Notes under the pieces: generated by a model
What the model saw: only the letters and a program-made list of their open reading frames with translations
What the model was told of the DNA's origin: nothing
Databases searched by the model: none
Position numbers and translations under genes: made by a program
NCBI RefSeq assembly: GCF_033807715.1
Contig: NC_084607.1
Span: 18,664,441 to 18,728,440, forward strand
Length of the DNA: 64,000 nt
Direction of reading: 5' to 3'
From: Cololabis saira
Lineage: Eukaryota; Chordata; Actinopteri; Beloniformes; Belonidae
Shown: piece by piece, positions 29,235 through 41,421 of the stretch
How the letters are laid out: every line of letters begins with the position of its first letter
How positions within the stretch are numbered: the first letter of the stretch is position 1

Positions 29235-29320
29235 CGGTAAAAACCAAGCCCACTGTAGGATTATGAAAGTATGGCTGAGCGAGGAGGTTCTTTTCATCTT
29301 CGCTGCACTCTCCTCCACTA
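29235..29320 (-). other. Possible internal exon
   Basis: On the minus strand an open frame reads SGGECSEDEKNLLAQPYFHN and continues to a strong donor, TTTACCG then GTAAGC, whose exon side ends at 29,235. The peptide has balanced, exon-like composition, but I do not recognise it. The upstream side offers only weak acceptors (for example ATATAG at about 29,320) without a pyrimidine tract. It lies on the same strand as, and 12 kb downstream of, the candidate promoter at 41.4 kb, which is suggestive but not evidence. Confidence 0.15.
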
Positions 29321-32196
29321 TATCGGTTCAATCGCAGTTTTTACAATAGGTTTATGGCTTAATGACTTGGCTACAGAAACCCAGACATTGTGAGGTGTTT
29401 TTATTGCTCCTGTAGCTTCTTTATAACCTGGCCGAATGTCATTGCTTCACTGTACAGCCGAGGGGTGGGCAGTTCTTGAGAAAATCAGCGGGGCAGTTAT
29501 GTTAGTGTCATAATCAGAGCAGGATGCTCAACATGCAGGACTGAGGACAGGATGGCAAAACCTTAGGAACGTCATTGCATGAACACAGCACACACTCACT
29601 CACTGTATGAGAAATATTACACAATCACGGCAAACATCTGAGCATGTTCGGCTAATTAAAACCACACTGCTTTTTAATGCCTGTTTATACATGACTCCTT
29701 AATGGATGCTGACCCTTGAGCTCTGTACAAACAAACCGTGTTAAAAGCAAGAGGGCAGATGAGGTGAATTTTGCCCCGCAGTGCTCCATGCTAATAGTTT
29801 TATGTATTAAAAACAAGCTTGAAGCGAATCACTGTGGTTATTACTGTCCCCAAACTGTATATGATTAACAGACATTTTAGACATGAAGCTAATCAAACCC
29901 TCTGGCCTGGTCCAGTTGCTTTGATCCTCCTGATTTGGTGAATGAGTGAAAGGGATGTTTAATAGCTCTCAATCAGAACCATGTGGAGCTTTATTGGTGT
30001 GCCGCTGCTGTGCCTGTTGCATGAAGGACACAGAGACCCAGGGGGCAGAGGCACTGGCCATCGCTCTCACATCATTAAAGTTGATAAGCTGGCAGGAGGA
30101 AGGCTTGCCATCTGCAGCCACCAGGTCCCAGACCACCTCGCTCACTTTTTCCAAAATGCTTTCGCAATCTGCTCCCCGCCTCTCCTCCCTGGCTCATGCA
30201 GACTCCGGAGCTCAGGCCAGTCGGTCTGTCGCACGGCGCCACAGTAGCAGGAGGCCTGGAAAAGTCCAGACTCATGCGAGTGTCTTGTCAACAAGGCCAC
30301 CTGGGCCTCTGTCAGCCTCACGGTAACAGTTAGCATTAACATCAACTTCGAAACTCGATGCCCACATCTCCCCCGGCTTCAGTGGACATGCAGAGCACAT
30401 TTCATGGAATTCATGCAAAAAAAATACTGTATATATACCGGTATATCAAACCTTGGACTACTAACTCATGCAAACCTGGGCATAAACTAAGAATGGGCAT
30501 GTGTTCCACGGAGGGAATGAGGCATATCTGAAAGATGGCCTATCAGAGTTTACAGCAGAGCGGGGCTGGATGTGAAAACAAGTAGAGGAACACACAGAAA
30601 CACGTGTGACCACATTTGACACAAACACCTCTCCTTGCACCGCAACGAAAACCAATCCATTCTTTGCGGTTGTAGGTTGGTGGGCTGTGTATATGTGCAC
30701 AAATATCTACTGAAAGCACGTTGAGATTCATGCACCAGACTCCCTCTCCACAGCTGTTCGTGCACCGACACATATGCACCACATTTAGGCTGCTGATTGA
30801 GAGCCGCCACACCAGTTAAGGCCAGCAGCAGATGTGCAAGATGTATTTCCATTGCACTATGGGTTTCTCCTGGTTTTTAATTGGAGCATTGCCTACGTTA
30901 GCCAGTTGCTGTGAAGGTGACCTGGTGGAAAGATGAAAAAGTGAACTGCATACACCAAGAACGGCCTGTAAAAGAGCTGCTGCCGCTTACAACACCCTGT
31001 TAATATCAACTGCAGGGAACAAAGACGCAGAGCAATAATAAATAGTTTTTAGAGAAAAGGCTTCACCATGAAATGCTTTATTGAACAGCTGCAGAATGCG
31101 GTTAATGAAAGAGCCAGAATTCAGAGGTTTAAAATGTTAAAAATGCAGCTAATGACTAAATACATTGCTGAAGTGTTGCCTACCTGAAAAGTACAGAAAG
31201 GGCAGTGAAGTCTAGCATTAATGATTAACCTTAGCAGACAGAGGGTTACTCAGACCATGACGAGACAGATATGCACTTAAAATATATGGCAGACTTCCTC
31301 CTCTGTATCTCTATCAAAAACTCCACCAGAACTAGCCTCCACATATTGTTTGCAATAAACAGCTCGAGGGAAAACGTGGCTCTCTTTTGTGAGCTGTTAC
31401 AGTGCCCGCCCGTCTGCTCCGAACACGCCTGGTCAGGTTTGCTGCTCAACGAAACCTGCAGTAGCTGTTATCAAAAGCTGCTGAAGGATTTCAATGATCG
31501 ATTGTTATGAAAAGATGAGTAATTCTGAAAAGCTTGAGAGAGATGGAAAAAAAGATAAAGCAGCTTGGGAGGAGTGTGGCAATCACTCACTTGTGTTGTA
31601 TATTAGTAACTGTTTGGGTTTTTTTTGTTTTATTTTCTGAAACTGATGGAATCTGGATGCGGTTAATGGAGACCTCTGCAGAGACCCAGAAGTAAACCCT
31701 GGGCTGTGCTGCCTTCTTTCAACCGAGTGCACATAAGAAGTAAAAGAATAATGGAAAAGGAGCAGATAATAGCAACCAACAGGTCTGATGAGCCTGCATG
31801 TTGGAATTCCATCATGGTTTTGTTAAGAAGATACCAAAGAAGATAGGAGTAACGTGGAGGAGCTGGTGTTTCGGTGTGCACAACTTTGTAGCACTTGTAG
31901 CTCACGTCCCATGGTAGACAATGCCAGATTAGGAAATTGGCACACATTTATGCATTCAAATCTCTCTGCACAGGTGCACATTTTAACTGAACGCTCCGAG
32001 ACTGCATGTGCCAAAAGTTACAGACTGACTCAGCCATGATTGCAATACTTCTCATGAAGCTTTTTCTTTTCCCATAATCTCCACTAGACACAAACCCGAA
32101 CAACAACATACTCTCAAATTTGATTTGCTGAAAGCAAAACATTTCAGCAACGTCATTTCCACAGTGATAATGACAAACGTTCCCAAGAGCTAAATC

Positions 32197-32209
32197 GGGG
32201 GGGGGGGGG
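32197..32209 (+). repeat. Poly(G) run of 13
   Basis: Thirteen consecutive G between AAATC and AATTAAAC. Such runs are prone to sequencing and assembly error, so the exact length is uncertain. Confidence 0.85.
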
Positions 32210-33092
32210 AATTAAACTGTCATATTTCAACATTGATTGTGCTGAGATACATTTGCGATGATCCAACGCGGTTCTGACACAAATACGACGTGTTATACCT
32301 CCTGAACTGGCAATGCGAGATGGACATGTGACTGAAGCGGTACTGGCACAAATATACAGGACACCTGTGGGAATTGAAATTCGTTGAGAGGCCTGACATT
32401 GTGCTCAGAAGCTGCCACACCCATTCCCCAACCAAGTCACCTGAAGTTGTTTCAGAGATTTAGAAGCTCACCGAAGCAGAACAAATTAAACTCAACAACC
32501 GCTACCTCAAATGCATTAAGATTTCTTACCAGTTGCCTTATCAGTGTTAAAGTTCAGAAAGCCAACCACTAAACACTTTTGACTGCTGTTCGACAATCTA
32601 TTCTATGTAACTGAGCCCAACTATCCAGACATTAAAAGTCATATCCTCAATTTTCCTGCAATTATTCAGTTCTTTTGATTTATACGGATCAGTGGCTTAA
32701 ACATGCAGAGCACTTGACTTTGCTGCTTCTTCGTGTTCCCACATATTCGTCTAGAAAAGGGTAGAGACAGACAGATGTACAAATTCAGCAGTTGGCTTTA
32801 TTGACGTCCACAGGGATGTTATCGGTGTCGGTACACATAGAGGCACACGGCTACTTTGATCTTCAAAGGGAGATGAGCTAGAATGAGGGGCAATAAGAAG
32901 ATAATAAGGCCAATCTACACCCATTAGTCCACAGATCACAGGGATACTGTAAGAATCAAAGTCGCTCTCAAATTCAAGACGGGACCCCATCTTTCATGTC
33001 ACCACATTGCCATCTAGTGGCCAAATTAAAGACTAATCTTGGTGTGTAGTAATTATGTGCAACAAACTTCATGGCAGACATTCTGGTCACAT

Positions 33093-33719
33093 TAGGGCTG
33101 GGCGATATGGACCAAAAGTCATATCTCAATATTTTCTAGCTAAATGGCGATACTCGATATATATCAATATTTTTTCCGTGCCATAATTGGGGTTTCCCCC
33201 AAAGCATTATAGCATAGCATCTCTGTTAGCTTCATTTTTTTCTGAGGCAAACCCTTAAAAAAACAGTCCGTTTTAATACAAAGCCTCGTGCCAAATGTCA
33301 CACAGGTACCTTTGTTAACAGAGGTCTGCACAATATCAAAATGTATAAAACAAATGAAATAAAAATTAACTGCCTGCATATATAGAATAAAAATGCTTCT
33401 TGAATAAAATAAAACAAATATCCCTTTCCTGCATAACAATTCAATTAAAATACACTGTGCAATTAATACAATGTAGACAGTAACAGGCAGACTTTTCCAC
33501 TGAGGTTGACAGTTGTGCAAATAACAAAACATTTGTGCAAATCTCAAATAAAACATTCAAGTCAATTTGTCACAAAATAAGCTATATCAAAATCATAAAA
33601 AAAAAAAAATTATTATTATTATTTTTTTTTAAATCGATATAAACGATATTGTCTCGTACCATATCGCGTTTGAAAATATATCGATATATATTAAAATCTC
33701 TATATATCGCCCAGCCCTA
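33093..33719. mobile_element. hAT-type non-autonomous transposon, 627 bp
   Basis: The termini are TAGGGCTGGGCGATAT on the left and its inverted partner, ATATATCGCCCAGCCCTA, on the right. A perfect 8-bp target duplication, GGTCACAT, sits at 33,085-33,092 and 33,720-33,727. The sub-terminal regions are rich in overlapping CGATAT/ATATCG, so the element can fold on itself extensively. A minus-strand frame of 130 codons inside (33,164-33,556) shows no transposase motif and is taken as chance. The duplication length and TAGGG start support the hAT superfamily. Confidence 0.92.
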
Positions 33720-33727
33720 GGTCACAT

Positions 33728-34094
33728 GTAAATCACCAACCCCTGTGTCCCTCCAGTGTTATTTTAAGTATTAGGTATTTTAGCTGGCCAGCCTGTGGCC
33801 AGCTGTGAAACTGTGTGGGGACTAAATCAATGGGTGGGATTTCAGTGTTGGATGAGTGAAAGTAAAAGCCACCTCCTCGGTTTGATTGTTGGTTTTTCCT
33901 GTTTGATACGGATTAAATGTCTTTTCGATCCTGAACATTATTGTCCTCAAAATAATCTATGGAGGTTATCTGCTGAGTTTTTGAGCTGAGTGATGCATCT
34001 GAAGAGGAAACATGGCTAGAATAGAATGAATCCCAGCATAATAAAATGGATTCATGCATTTTTCCTCAAAAATACCCATGATTTACCAACTATC
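33728..34094. other. Non-coding stretch, nothing recognised
   Basis: Short frames only, between the hAT-type element and a degenerate LINE tail. Confidence 0.5.
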
Positions 34095-34145
34095 CACTAT
34101 CCATCATCTATACCTGCATATTGCTATTCAGGGGTATTGGGGCCA
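34095..34145 (-). mobile_element. Degenerate RTE-type LINE 3' tail
   Basis: On the plus strand the text ATCCATCATCTATACCTGCA and then GCTATTCAGGGG follows the same pattern as the piece at 21,848-21,982, at lower similarity. No body of the element is visible. Confidence 0.4.
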
Positions 34146-34449
34146 ACTCTTATATGCACACTAAAATTCCCTAAAGACAAATATTACAACAGTAATTGGC
34201 AGTAGGAGCACTTTTGTTTTGTACGCTGTAAAACATAAGCGGTGTCTGCAGCAAAAACATGTGCAGTGGCCAATACTGCAGCCTCATATCATGGTTTAGA
34301 TCTCAGAGTGTGTTTGTCTAGACTGCTAATCTGAGTGTGCCACACACTAAAGACAAATCTGGGAAAGGTTCAAGCGTCATGTGTCCCTGAACAGATGCAA
34401 TGTTTTACATGGATTAAAAGTAACTTGGGACTTTAAGTTTGTCTGTAGA

Positions 34450-34639
34450 GGGGCGCTGGCTGGCACTGTGGTTAAAGGTACTGAGGCTACAGTCTTCCAG
34501 CAGCGGTCGCAGGTTCGAGTCCCGGCCTGCGGCCCCTTGCTGCATGTCGTCCCCATTCTCTCTTTGTACCCCCTTCCTGTCTACACTTTGAATAAAGGCC
34601 ACTAGAGCCAAAAAAATCTTTAAAAAAAAAGAAGAAATG
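34450..34639 (+). mobile_element. tRNA-derived SINE with 10-bp target duplication
   Basis: The head contains pol III promoter-like boxes: an A-box-like TGGCACTGTGG and a near-perfect B box, GGTTCGAGTCC, at 34,512-34,522. The body continues with a C/T-rich segment and GAATAAAGGCC, then ends in an A-rich tail. A 10-bp direct repeat, TGTCTGTAGA, flanks it at 34,440-34,449 and 34,640-34,649, so both ends are precise. This is a retroposed copy mobilised by LINE machinery, not a functional tRNA gene: the tRNA part lacks a complete cloverleaf and runs on into unrelated SINE body. Confidence 0.9.
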
Positions 34640-34708
34640 TGTCTGTAGAAAAAAATACAATACTGACCTCTAGTGGATAATTAAAGAAATTGCAACTACA
34701 ACAGACTG

Positions 34709-34800
34709 CTGCTACTACTACCAGTGTCATTTAGCAGACACTTTATCCAGAATGACTTACTGTACATCTGAGAGAACACAAGCAAGAAACATCATAGAGT
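34709..34800 (+). repeat. Teleost GTCATTTAGCAGACGC repeat fragment
   Basis: The text GTCATTTAGCAGACACTTTA at 34,726 and the following GAGAGAACACAAGCAAGAAA closely match the copy at 55,390-56,050 in this window. I know the motif as part of a very abundant fish interspersed repeat, but I am not certain of its class. Just downstream, AGAGTATATAATATAC occurs twice (about 34,795 and 34,826). Confidence 0.65.
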
Positions 34801-35703
34801 ATATAATATACTATATAGTAGAATAGAGTATATAATATACTTTATAATAGGATATATACAAGGAGTACATATTTTTTCTCACCGGCCCGAAGAGGCTTTA
34901 CCCTCGTCTCCAAAAATATAATACACTGACATAAAACTCCAGCATTTTTGAAAAAACAAATGACATATAAATTTCCTCAAATTTTTTCTGTACTGTTTTC
35001 AGTACAAAACAAAGACCTCTGTCTTTCTAACGATCAATGTGTTGCCTCACAGCATGCTAATATTTTTCAACAATATGATGTTGATTCAGTTAATTTGACA
35101 AAATCAAAATAAGAAACATTTTCCCCTCATGACTTGTCCTGGAGTTGATGAGACGCAGATGCCTGAAGCATTTTGACACTTTATTAACAGATACAAGAAA
35201 CATGAAAAAGGTGGTTTAAGAAAAGGGGGAGAATAAAATCGGCCATTCATGTTATATGGCGAGGTTTATAAACTATGAATAAACATTTAAGTGTAAAGTT
35301 AGCTGGTTTCTAGATTTAAAATGTATGTATTGTAGATACATTTACAAGGCAGGGATAATTGGGGAAATGTGGGTACTGTAGTCCCAATTACGCTTTGATA
35401 GGTCAGTAAGTTAAGTCTTGCAATATATGTATGTTTTATTATCATAATTATCATAACTGATCCTCAGTCTTGAAGCCTACAGGGGAATGTGGGGCTGGTG
35501 AGATAACTGATATGTTGCTTGATTAACACCACATTTAACAAAAATGTGAAGTGATTCTCATAACAATGCAAATACTGTAACGTTGTAAAAATCTGGATAA
35601 AATAAAACTGACATTACGTTGTTTTGTTTGCTTTTTCCTTAAACCAATGCAGATTTTTTTATGTTTACATGTCTGACATACCTTAGAAAACTACTTCACT
35701 GAA

Positions 35704-35705
<2 letters not shown>
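34801..35705. other. Non-coding AT-rich stretch
   Basis: It begins with a TATAATATAC-rich patch. No gene is recognised. Confidence 0.5.
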
Positions 35706-35747
<42 letters not shown>

Positions 35748-35793
35748 GCACGCACACGCACGCGCGCGCGCACACGCACACACACGCGCGCGC
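35706..35793. repeat. Compound CA/CG microsatellite
   Basis: A CA tract is followed by CGCACACGCACGCGCGCGCG and further CA/CG units. It is a long alternating purine-pyrimidine tract. Confidence 0.96.
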
Positions 35794-38700
35794 TTCAGTG
35801 GTCAAAGGGGGAATTGCAGATGAATGGGCACTGGAGGCGTTGCATATAATTTCCACAAGGGCGCAGCAGAGATTAACAAATGCATAGTAGTTTAACAAAT
35901 ACAACAAGGAAAAACAAAATACATAAATCTTAGAAAGTAGCAATATCTTACTGTAATTACTTTAAAGCAGACTAAGGAGTTGGATATTTTCAGCAGTAAG
36001 AGGGGTGAAAGACTCTCTCTCCTTCCAACAGCATGTTAAGTGAATAAAGGATTTTCTGATCTCTTCCAGTAATTTAACTTGACACTGCAGTGCTGTATTC
36101 TAACTTCCTGCCTTCTCCTTACTGGTGGACAGTAACATTAACAGTCATGTTTAGACTCAGCATTTCTGTAACAGCTTGTCATACACAGAGCTGCTTGGAC
36201 AGACATAAACATGTAAGCATCTGGTTCCCAGTCACTTACTTCAAAAGTTTAATGTGACATGTTTATTTAGTTGCACCCTCTAAATGTCAGGACAAGCAAT
36301 GGCCATCAACAATAAACCTCAGCTGTACTCTTTATGTTGGAATAGACTGTGATTTGGCCTCATTAAGTCTCTTTTAAGTAAACCACACAAAAACAGACGG
36401 GCAGTAAAAGTAGCATTCAGAAAGGCACGGATTTCCCTCACAAGCAAAGGATTTAACACACACTAACAGTCGTCTGAGGAGCCTGGTGGTCCGCCGTGTC
36501 CCAGGGAGGTCGCACAGGCAAATTTCATGCTCCTCTTCACACCGAAAATGTCTCCTTTATCCTCCCTACTGAGAACTAAATAAAAGGGAGGATGAATTAA
36601 AGAGGGAGCTGAATGAGGATGGCTTACTCATAGGTGTGACTGGCTGAAATGGAGCGATGCTGCCATGGTGACCCACGCCCGGCGAAGTATTGGTCAAGCG
36701 TGGTCACAGGTTTGCTGGAATGTGGCATTTGTGAGAGGAGAACACAAAGGGGAGGAATTTTCCCTCCAAAACAAGAGAGAGGAGAGAACAGGGGAGGTCT
36801 AGCTGAGAGAATACCGGAGAAATGTCTGGACTACAAAGCAGTAAGAAATTCTCCATCGCTTTGACTGCATTTCTAATTAAAAGCAGGTCTGCAGCACCTG
36901 GTTACGTAAGATGAACATGCTTCAAAACAATGAGGAGGAGTTGCAACAAATGAACCCAAGCATGCACACGCCTCCTGTACTTCCACATACACATCATCAT
37001 GGTGCATGGTGTTCCCGTTGGGAGGTCGGGGGGTGTGGGTGCAGCCTTCCTCGGGCAGATTCTGAATGGAGTGCTGTCTGCTGGTGTCTGGGCTCACAGA
37101 GATGCTCCTGTCCTGCATTGTATGTTTTTCACTGTTTGCAGTCTGAAGACTTGCACCATGTGGGAGTCAAGTGCATGTAAGGGGGAAGGGTCTGACCCAC
37201 ACCCAGTCTTTCCTCATCCTTCTATAGTCTTATGTGGTGGAAAAGGTATGAACCTCAGGTGCACAGCGAAGCTTTATTGAAAAGGGCTTGTTTTAAATGA
37301 CAAATTCAGAGGAATTTCTCTTAAAAACCCTCACTCATGTTCACAACTTCCTCCGAAAGCTCTCCATTTCACTTCCTTATAACTCCCAAAGCAGGATAAC
37401 GCCCCTCCTGATCCAAATCTACACACACTCACCCTTCTTAAGTAGTGGTTTCTGAGTAGGAAATCAGCAATCTGCAGCCATTACTCTCCAGCATTTACCC
37501 CTCCTCCCTCATTTCCTTCAAAGTCTTCACGCCGAAATTCAAACAAAGCATCTGTCCCTCACAAGCATCACAAGAAAGAGGGCGATTGTTTGTAGAACCA
37601 ACAGGGAAAAAAGCTTCTCGCTGCTGCAACTGTGGCAACAGGCCAGAGAAATACACAAAATGGCTAATTAGTCTAAAGCAGCGGCCTGCGTGGTGTCATA
37701 GCATCAGAGAAGACTGACGCTTTGTGTGGCATCACTGGCATGAGAATCAGCTCATTGATAAAACACTTGGACACCTTTTTCTTTTTAATAACATTTAGAC
37801 TATGAAAGATGAAACAACTGTGCCAAAATGGCACATATGTTCATATCTTTTCCATGAAATGAGTGCTTAATTCACCGTTAAGCAAAAATAAACTTGTAAA
37901 CGAAGGGCCGAATGAACAAAGCAGTGAGGGGGAAAAAAGAAACACTTAACACAGCGCTCATGACTTTTCAAAACCTCTCTCCTTCCCCCTTTCACACGCA
38001 CATAAACATAGGCACAAACACATACACCTCGAAACAAAGGTGCCATTTTACTCAGGAAGGGTCAGCAGTTCTCTCCATCAGACAGGGTCTTGTTCTTGGT
38101 CAGAGACTGCTGCCCAATCTCAGGCCACCCTCCCCTGGCTCCACCGGCCCCCTCCGGCCCCCACCACCCCAGAGACAAACTCCCCATTGTTCCTGCACTA
38201 CTAATAAATGACAGTTCTCCTGTTTAGACAAACTTTAGAGCCCATTCTAAACACAGTAAGGCTGAGTGGAAACCGTCCTCTGGATGCAAGCGCACACACT
38301 GGACATGGTTATTTTCAGTCCGATATTTCTCATGGAGGTCATTTACTATCTGACACCAATGATGGAGAGATATTTCCTTGTAACTTGAACTCTCTACCTG
38401 AAGATGGGATGAGGTAAAGCCGTGGGCGAAGTTGAAGAGAAAAATAATTACTGCACGTAATTAACGAGGCAAACTTTTTCCCTGCAGTGGTCAAAAATGA
38501 TCATGACACAGAGCTTTGGTTCACCCCGAGGTCACGCCGCTCGGGCCCCGTTGTCACCCCGAGAGCTCCATCAAAGTCGGAGACCCAAGTTAGGCCTCGG
38601 GTTTCGACAAGACAAATCACCACTCAACCTAAGCTCATAAACACACCATTAACACCGCGACCACTGCAATTCTATCCATCTACCCTCAGCACTGTGCTGG

Positions 38701-38820
38701 GGGACCATTGCTCTCTGGCAAGGTCTGTATTAGCATGTCTGAAAGGGGGGCTGATGCACATGTTTATCACTGGGACCAGCAAGATTGTCTTGGGATTGCT
38801 TGTTTTCATTTAAAAAGGTA
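35794..38820. other. Non-coding stretch, no gene recognised
   Basis: Several plus-strand frames of 60-110 codons occur near 36,900-37,280, 37,912-38,211 and 38,487-38,813, including a C-rich block near 38,120-38,180. None shows a known domain or good splice signals. Confidence 0.5.
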
Positions 38821-38870
38821 CACTCACCTGCCACTTTCCTGGTAAACCCAATAAAGTGGCTTAATGAGTG
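38821..38870. mobile_element. Collapsed Tc1-type inverted-repeat remnant
   Basis: The 50 bases run CACTCACCTGCCACTTT, then a 12-base centre, then AATAAAGTGGC, TTAAT and GAGTG. The two arms are the terminal repeats of a fish Tc1-like family whose full copies start CACTCACCGGCCACTTTATT (from memory). A TA precedes the left end at 38,819-38,820, as expected for Tc1/mariner insertion. The whole interior, transposase included, is missing. What remains is both tips joined, either an extreme internal deletion or a minimal palindromic derivative. Confidence 0.7.
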
Positions 38871-40751
38871 CAAATGCAAAGATGATTACAATTAACTGTT
38901 CAGTAACAGTCATAAGTCATGTGCAGCTTTGTGCAGCAAAAGTGCGCAAAATAAGATGATTCTATTCTTGACAACAGTAAAATAGATAAGAATAAAAGGC
39001 TAAACTCGATTTGAATTGCTAATACTAAAGTCTTAACCACCAGGCGTATATCCATTTCTCTGCTGTGGTTAAGGAAAAGCAAATCAAATGACAACACAGC
39101 CAGCATTTCCAGTAAGAAAACAAAACTTCCTCTTATTAAATTTTCAGCCGTGGTTTCAAGCATTAATGCAAATGTAGATATAAAATGAACATTTATGCTG
39201 GTGTCCTGGCTGCTTTGACGACCATCAGTGGGTGTGCGAGCATCTCAGTGTTGTTTTTGAGGATCTCACACAATGCAGGAGTGATGCAGGTACCTGCTCC
39301 CGCTCCGGCGTTCAAACGACACGAGGAGGAGGAAGAAGAGGAAGCAGAAGTTGTGAGGAGAAGAGTTTTTCCTTTTCTTTTCTTTTTTAAAAAAAACCCT
39401 GTGTTTAGTCAAGGCCCGCTTACTGACACAAAGTCTGTCTTTGTCTGCCTCCCAGGGTGCCAGATAAAGGAATTCTTGTGTGTCGGGTGCTCTGACCGAG
39501 TTTATTTGACACTTCAGCTCCTTTTGTGAAGCAAGTGTCCCACCGTCAATGCTGGCCATGAGAGTCACTTGGCATTAGACAGAGGGTCCCTCTTCAGCAG
39601 AGAAAGGGGGTCTTGTTTGGAGAAGATTTTTTTGATAGAATGGGGGTGGGCATGGGGGGGGGTGATGTGTTTTAACGGGTGCTCGCCCTGTGCTCTTCAC
39701 TGTATACATTCATATAGTATCTATGCCCTGCCCCAACAATAGATGAAGTTGTTCATTGCTGATGAAGTGTGTGGGATGGAGGAACAACAGCTGAACCACA
39801 TGAACCAACACACACACTTACACACTCCTCCCTGCACTGCAAAGCTGTGTCACCCAACATCCCCCAAAGAAGATGCCAACTTTCCGAGGTCCAGACACTT
39901 ATCTCATCCTGACCATTTAAAATGCACCACTTGTGTTACAGCGGGCACCTGCAGGTTCTACTCAAATGAAGCGTCTCAAACACAACGTATCTGAGTGTTA
40001 ACAGATTGGACTCGTTACACACACCAAGCTGTAGGTTAAAGGCAGCCAGCTGGAATGACAGGCGCCTCACAGGACAGGCCATCCCGAGGGCACAGGAGTT
40101 CAAACTGATTTACTGTCAACTGAATGGAACCACTGTATGAGAGGTGGCAGGCCAACATGTTGCTTTTTATGGACACTGTATCCACACTGTGCATTCATTT
40201 CTGCCACACATGATCTTTCACAGCCTGTGGCAGGTCTGTGAGTGGGTTGTGTACACCTGGCACTGCAGGTGCACTACTGGCCCTTTATAAGAAAGGTGTG
40301 GATTTTAAAATGAAAGAATTGGATTTTGAGGTGGAAGAAGCACTTCTCAACAGACTGTAAAATTACCCCTTGTTCAATAGTTGACCAAATTACTACAATG
40401 CATGATTTTTGAGAGTAACAGAGCTGGGTTCTTTCGCACTGAACAGGTGAACCTAGGCTGTTCAGGCCAAATATATAACTCTCCACTAGTATTGAACCGT
40501 ATTACCCCATGAGTGTCAAACAATTTGATAATAAAGAGCAGTTTGATTGACCAGATGGGTGTGTTGGGGAGATAACAGCAGAACCTTTGGCCAAAACAAA
40601 CACTCTGACAGCAGGGGATTTCACATTATTCCAGAAAGTCAGAAAGATGCTTCATTCATTTTCAAACACAAACTGCGTTTATAAGTAACATTTCTTGTTA
40701 TTTAAAAAAAAAAAGAGAAAAAGAAAATAGGAATGCATCTTTACCACATAC
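38871..40751. other. Non-coding stretch, nothing confirmed
   Basis: It includes a GA-rich patch at about 39,318-39,366 and a G-rich patch near 39,640-39,665. If the promoter at 41.4 kb is real, this is the start of its first long intron. Confidence 0.4.
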
Positions 40752-41402
40752 CTGCTGGTTTAAGAGAGTCTTGCTGACGTTATCCAAAATCCACTGGACA
40801 TCCACTTGAGCGCAGCGCTCAAATTATATTCCATCATATTCTTGGGGTTTCTTTGTCAAACCTAAACTCCACAACACAGGCTCTGGATTTCCAGAAGTGT
40901 AACATAAGTGATCATCCCTGACAATGGCCAGTCTGGATCACGCGTGTATCCCAAGTATCCCAAGAGACTCCGCTGTCCGATAGCGGACTTGTCCAACAAG
41001 CAGGATCCATGCAGTCCTGGACATGATAATCCCCTTTTGTACCGTAAAACATCCACAGCTTGAGTCCTGAATCCATCGGTTGATGCCATCAGAGGATCAG
41101 GTTTGAGTAAAAAGTTATCCACATGTGCCATCGCTAGAAGCAATTTAATCCCTTCAATTAGAAGAAAATTTTAAAAAAATCCTTTAAAAGATCCTGGCGA
41201 ACCAAGGCTTTTGCAATATGTGATGGAAGGCTTTTTGTTGTTGTTGTTGTCCTTGAAGTCCAGTGCGATGCCGTCTCCGCAGTAGCTCCAAGCAGCGTCT
41301 GCACAGCTGCGGTGTCGCTTCGAGAAGAGCTGCAGCCTCACTGAGCCATAGTTGGAGCCGCGCATTGCTGCCCATGCTGCTCAGGAGACGTAGCCGCGCA
41401 AG
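40752..41402 (-). other. Candidate 5' exon region of an unnamed minus-strand gene
   Basis: Reading on the minus strand from the promoter site, a CpG-rich segment (about 41,255-41,400) contains an ATG at 41,375 in fair context (CAGCATGG) opening MGSNARLQLWLSEAAALLEA and 43 further residues. An overlapping ATG at 41,365 is also open. A possible acceptor, AATTGCTTCTAG, at about 41,134 is followed at once by CGATGG and an 89-codon frame starting MAHVDNFLLKPDP. The region ends with AACCAGCAG and a strong donor, GTATGT, at 40,751. I recognise none of these peptides. The region may be untranslated leader with upstream frames, or one or two first exons. No downstream exon could be joined with confidence. 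Confidence 0.35.
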
Positions 41403-41421
41403 GCATGACGGGAATTGTAGT
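41403..41421 (-). promoter_or_regulatory. ZNF143-type promoter motif beside a CpG-rich block
   Basis: The minus strand reads ACTACAATTCCCGTCATGC, close to the vertebrate ZNF143/THAP11 promoter motif (ACTACAA-TCCCAG--TGC). This long motif is concentrated within tens of bases of start sites of constitutively expressed genes. Immediately downstream on the minus strand is a roughly 150-base block dense in CpG (GCCGCGC, GACGTAGCCGCG, GTGTCGCTTCGAG), unlike the CpG-poor surroundings. Together these suggest an unmethylated promoter firing to the left from about 41,390. No TATA box is seen. Confidence 0.55.

Noticed and set aside
29946..30345. Several overlapping frames up to 126 codons
   Set aside because: Open on both strands because the block is GC-rich. 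The acceptors are purine-rich and poor, and no family matches.
31271..31510. A cysteine-containing plus-strand frame that could be an extracellular exon
   Set aside because: The cysteine spacing fits no domain I know, and the flanking splice signals are weak.
33164..33556. A 130-codon frame inside the hAT-type element
   Set aside because: No zinc-finger or transposase motif. The element is a non-autonomous derivative.
34500..34535. A tRNA gene
   Set aside because: The B box is good, but the sequence continues into a SINE body with A-rich tail and a 10-bp target duplication, so it is a retroposon.
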